Below, in pieces: positions 63,453-64,000 of a DNA stretch of 64,000 bases. The position numbers and the translations under genes are program-made. The notes under the pieces were generated by a model, which had not been told where the DNA came from, ran no database searches, and saw only the letters and a list, made by a program, of their open reading frames with translations. Origin of the DNA: Protonemura montana (taxonomy: Eukaryota; Arthropoda; Insecta; Plecoptera; Nemouridae); the NCBI GenBank assembly GCA_947568835.1, contig OX387605.1:8808418-8872417 (forward strand). Reading direction: 5' to 3'. Positions within the stretch are counted from its first letter, which is position 1. Each line of letters begins with the position of its first letter.

Positions 63453-63734
63453 TCATATGCACTCGGAGACAATGGTTTTGTCACCAGCGTGTGTCTCAGT
63501 TTGTCGGTAAGGTCCTAATTCACGAAGTGGCCAATATCCAAAGCAGCTTGAGGACCATAGATCACATTCAGTTTCAAAGGCTGGTATTGGATTTTCGGAA
63601 TACGCCGTCGTCGATGTAGATGCACATGCACTTTCAATACTGCAATCGCCGTTGCCATGGCTGTCCGAAATTTCACGCGCTTCATCGTTCGCCTTTCTCT
63701 TCACACTCGCACTAAAAAATGTGCGCAAATCCAT
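63453..63734 (-). CDS. Possible first exon of a transposase-derived zinc-finger-like protein
   Basis: On the minus strand an ATG at 63734 opens a frame of 93 codons beginning MDLRTFFSASVKRKANDEAR. It is followed by a Ser/Thr/Asp-rich stretch. Short N termini of the form MDxRxFF...KRK are common in hAT-type and ZMYM-like transposase-derived proteins of invertebrates. The later part (about residue 60 on) is not recognised and may be read-through past a splice donor. No downstream domain was found in the window, so this could be a host gene, a transposon remnant or chance. Confidence 0.3.
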   Translation of the reverse strand: MDLRTFFSASVKRKANDEAREISDSHGNGDCSIESACASTSTTAYSENPIPAFETECDLWSSSCFGYWPLRELGPYRQTETHAGDKTIVSECI

Positions 63735-64000
63735 ACTCCCACAATCAACACACTTAACTAAAACGCTCGGGCTAACAAACCACCCAAATCGAGTCGCTCC
63801 TGAGACATAACTGACTTACGTAAAGTTGGGTTCGACCGGTAGGAAAACTAAAACTTCATTAAGTGTACAATTCTGTTCGCGGAATCGGAATCACGAGGGA
63901 GAATTTTGCAAAGTTCAACTCTTGTAGGATTCCAGTTTCATAGAATTACGCCGCGATTTTTTCGCTGGAAAGGTTGGATGGTCTCTCACCTTTCCTCTCT
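63735..64000. other. Window end without a supported gene
   Basis: Mixed-composition sequence upstream of the possible minus-strand exon. It could be that exon's promoter. No clear element was seen. Confidence 0.4.

Overview
This is eukaryotic nuclear DNA. The genes carry spliceosomal introns with GT-AG boundaries (one GC-AG), TATA plus TCAGT-type core promoters, and AATAAA polyadenylation signals. The protein set and promoter style suggest an arthropod, most likely an insect. An intact AP-5 sigma gene argues against Drosophila-like flies, which I recall having lost AP-5. I could not name the species. All exon coordinates below were built by hand from splice sites, reading-frame continuity and recalled protein families. 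No database search was run.

Layout: 1 to about 12.3 kb holds no gene I can support; it includes a GC-rich stretch around 2.0-5.1 kb. From 12.3 to 24.2 kb lie two tandem, diverged paralogues for small secreted, helix-rich proteins. They share a PWHxPCG motif, an LCEVETAL motif and a late WGxLxxYxxxxxxWxKxF helix. The first ends in a lysine-rich tail and has an AU-rich 3' UTR. I infer a secreted helical cytokine pair (Unpaired/IL-6-like in style); this is the most interesting locus here. AP5S1, a single-exon gene, follows 249 bp after the second copy. At 30.2-43.5 kb a third secreted-protein gene of unknown function runs across an 11.3 kb first intron.

From 44 to 61 kb the DNA is a dense housekeeping cluster: GATD3/ES1 (minus), UBTD (plus, head-to-head with GATD3), COX15 (minus, convergent with UBTD) and SUOX (minus). 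GATD3, COX15 and SUOX all encode mitochondrial proteins. COX15 makes heme A in the inner membrane, SUOX oxidises sulfite in the intermembrane space, and GATD3 is a mitochondrial DJ-1/PfpI-like protein. UBTD is a ubiquitin-like adaptor.

The last 3 kb has a degenerate non-LTR retrotransposon tail with a TAAA-repeat end, a short diverged direct repeat, and a minus-strand exon-like ORF resembling the N terminus of transposase-derived zinc-finger proteins. A tRNA-derived SINE with a long C/G homopolymer tail lies in a COX15 intron. Shorter tRNA-like remnants and microsatellites are scattered elsewhere.
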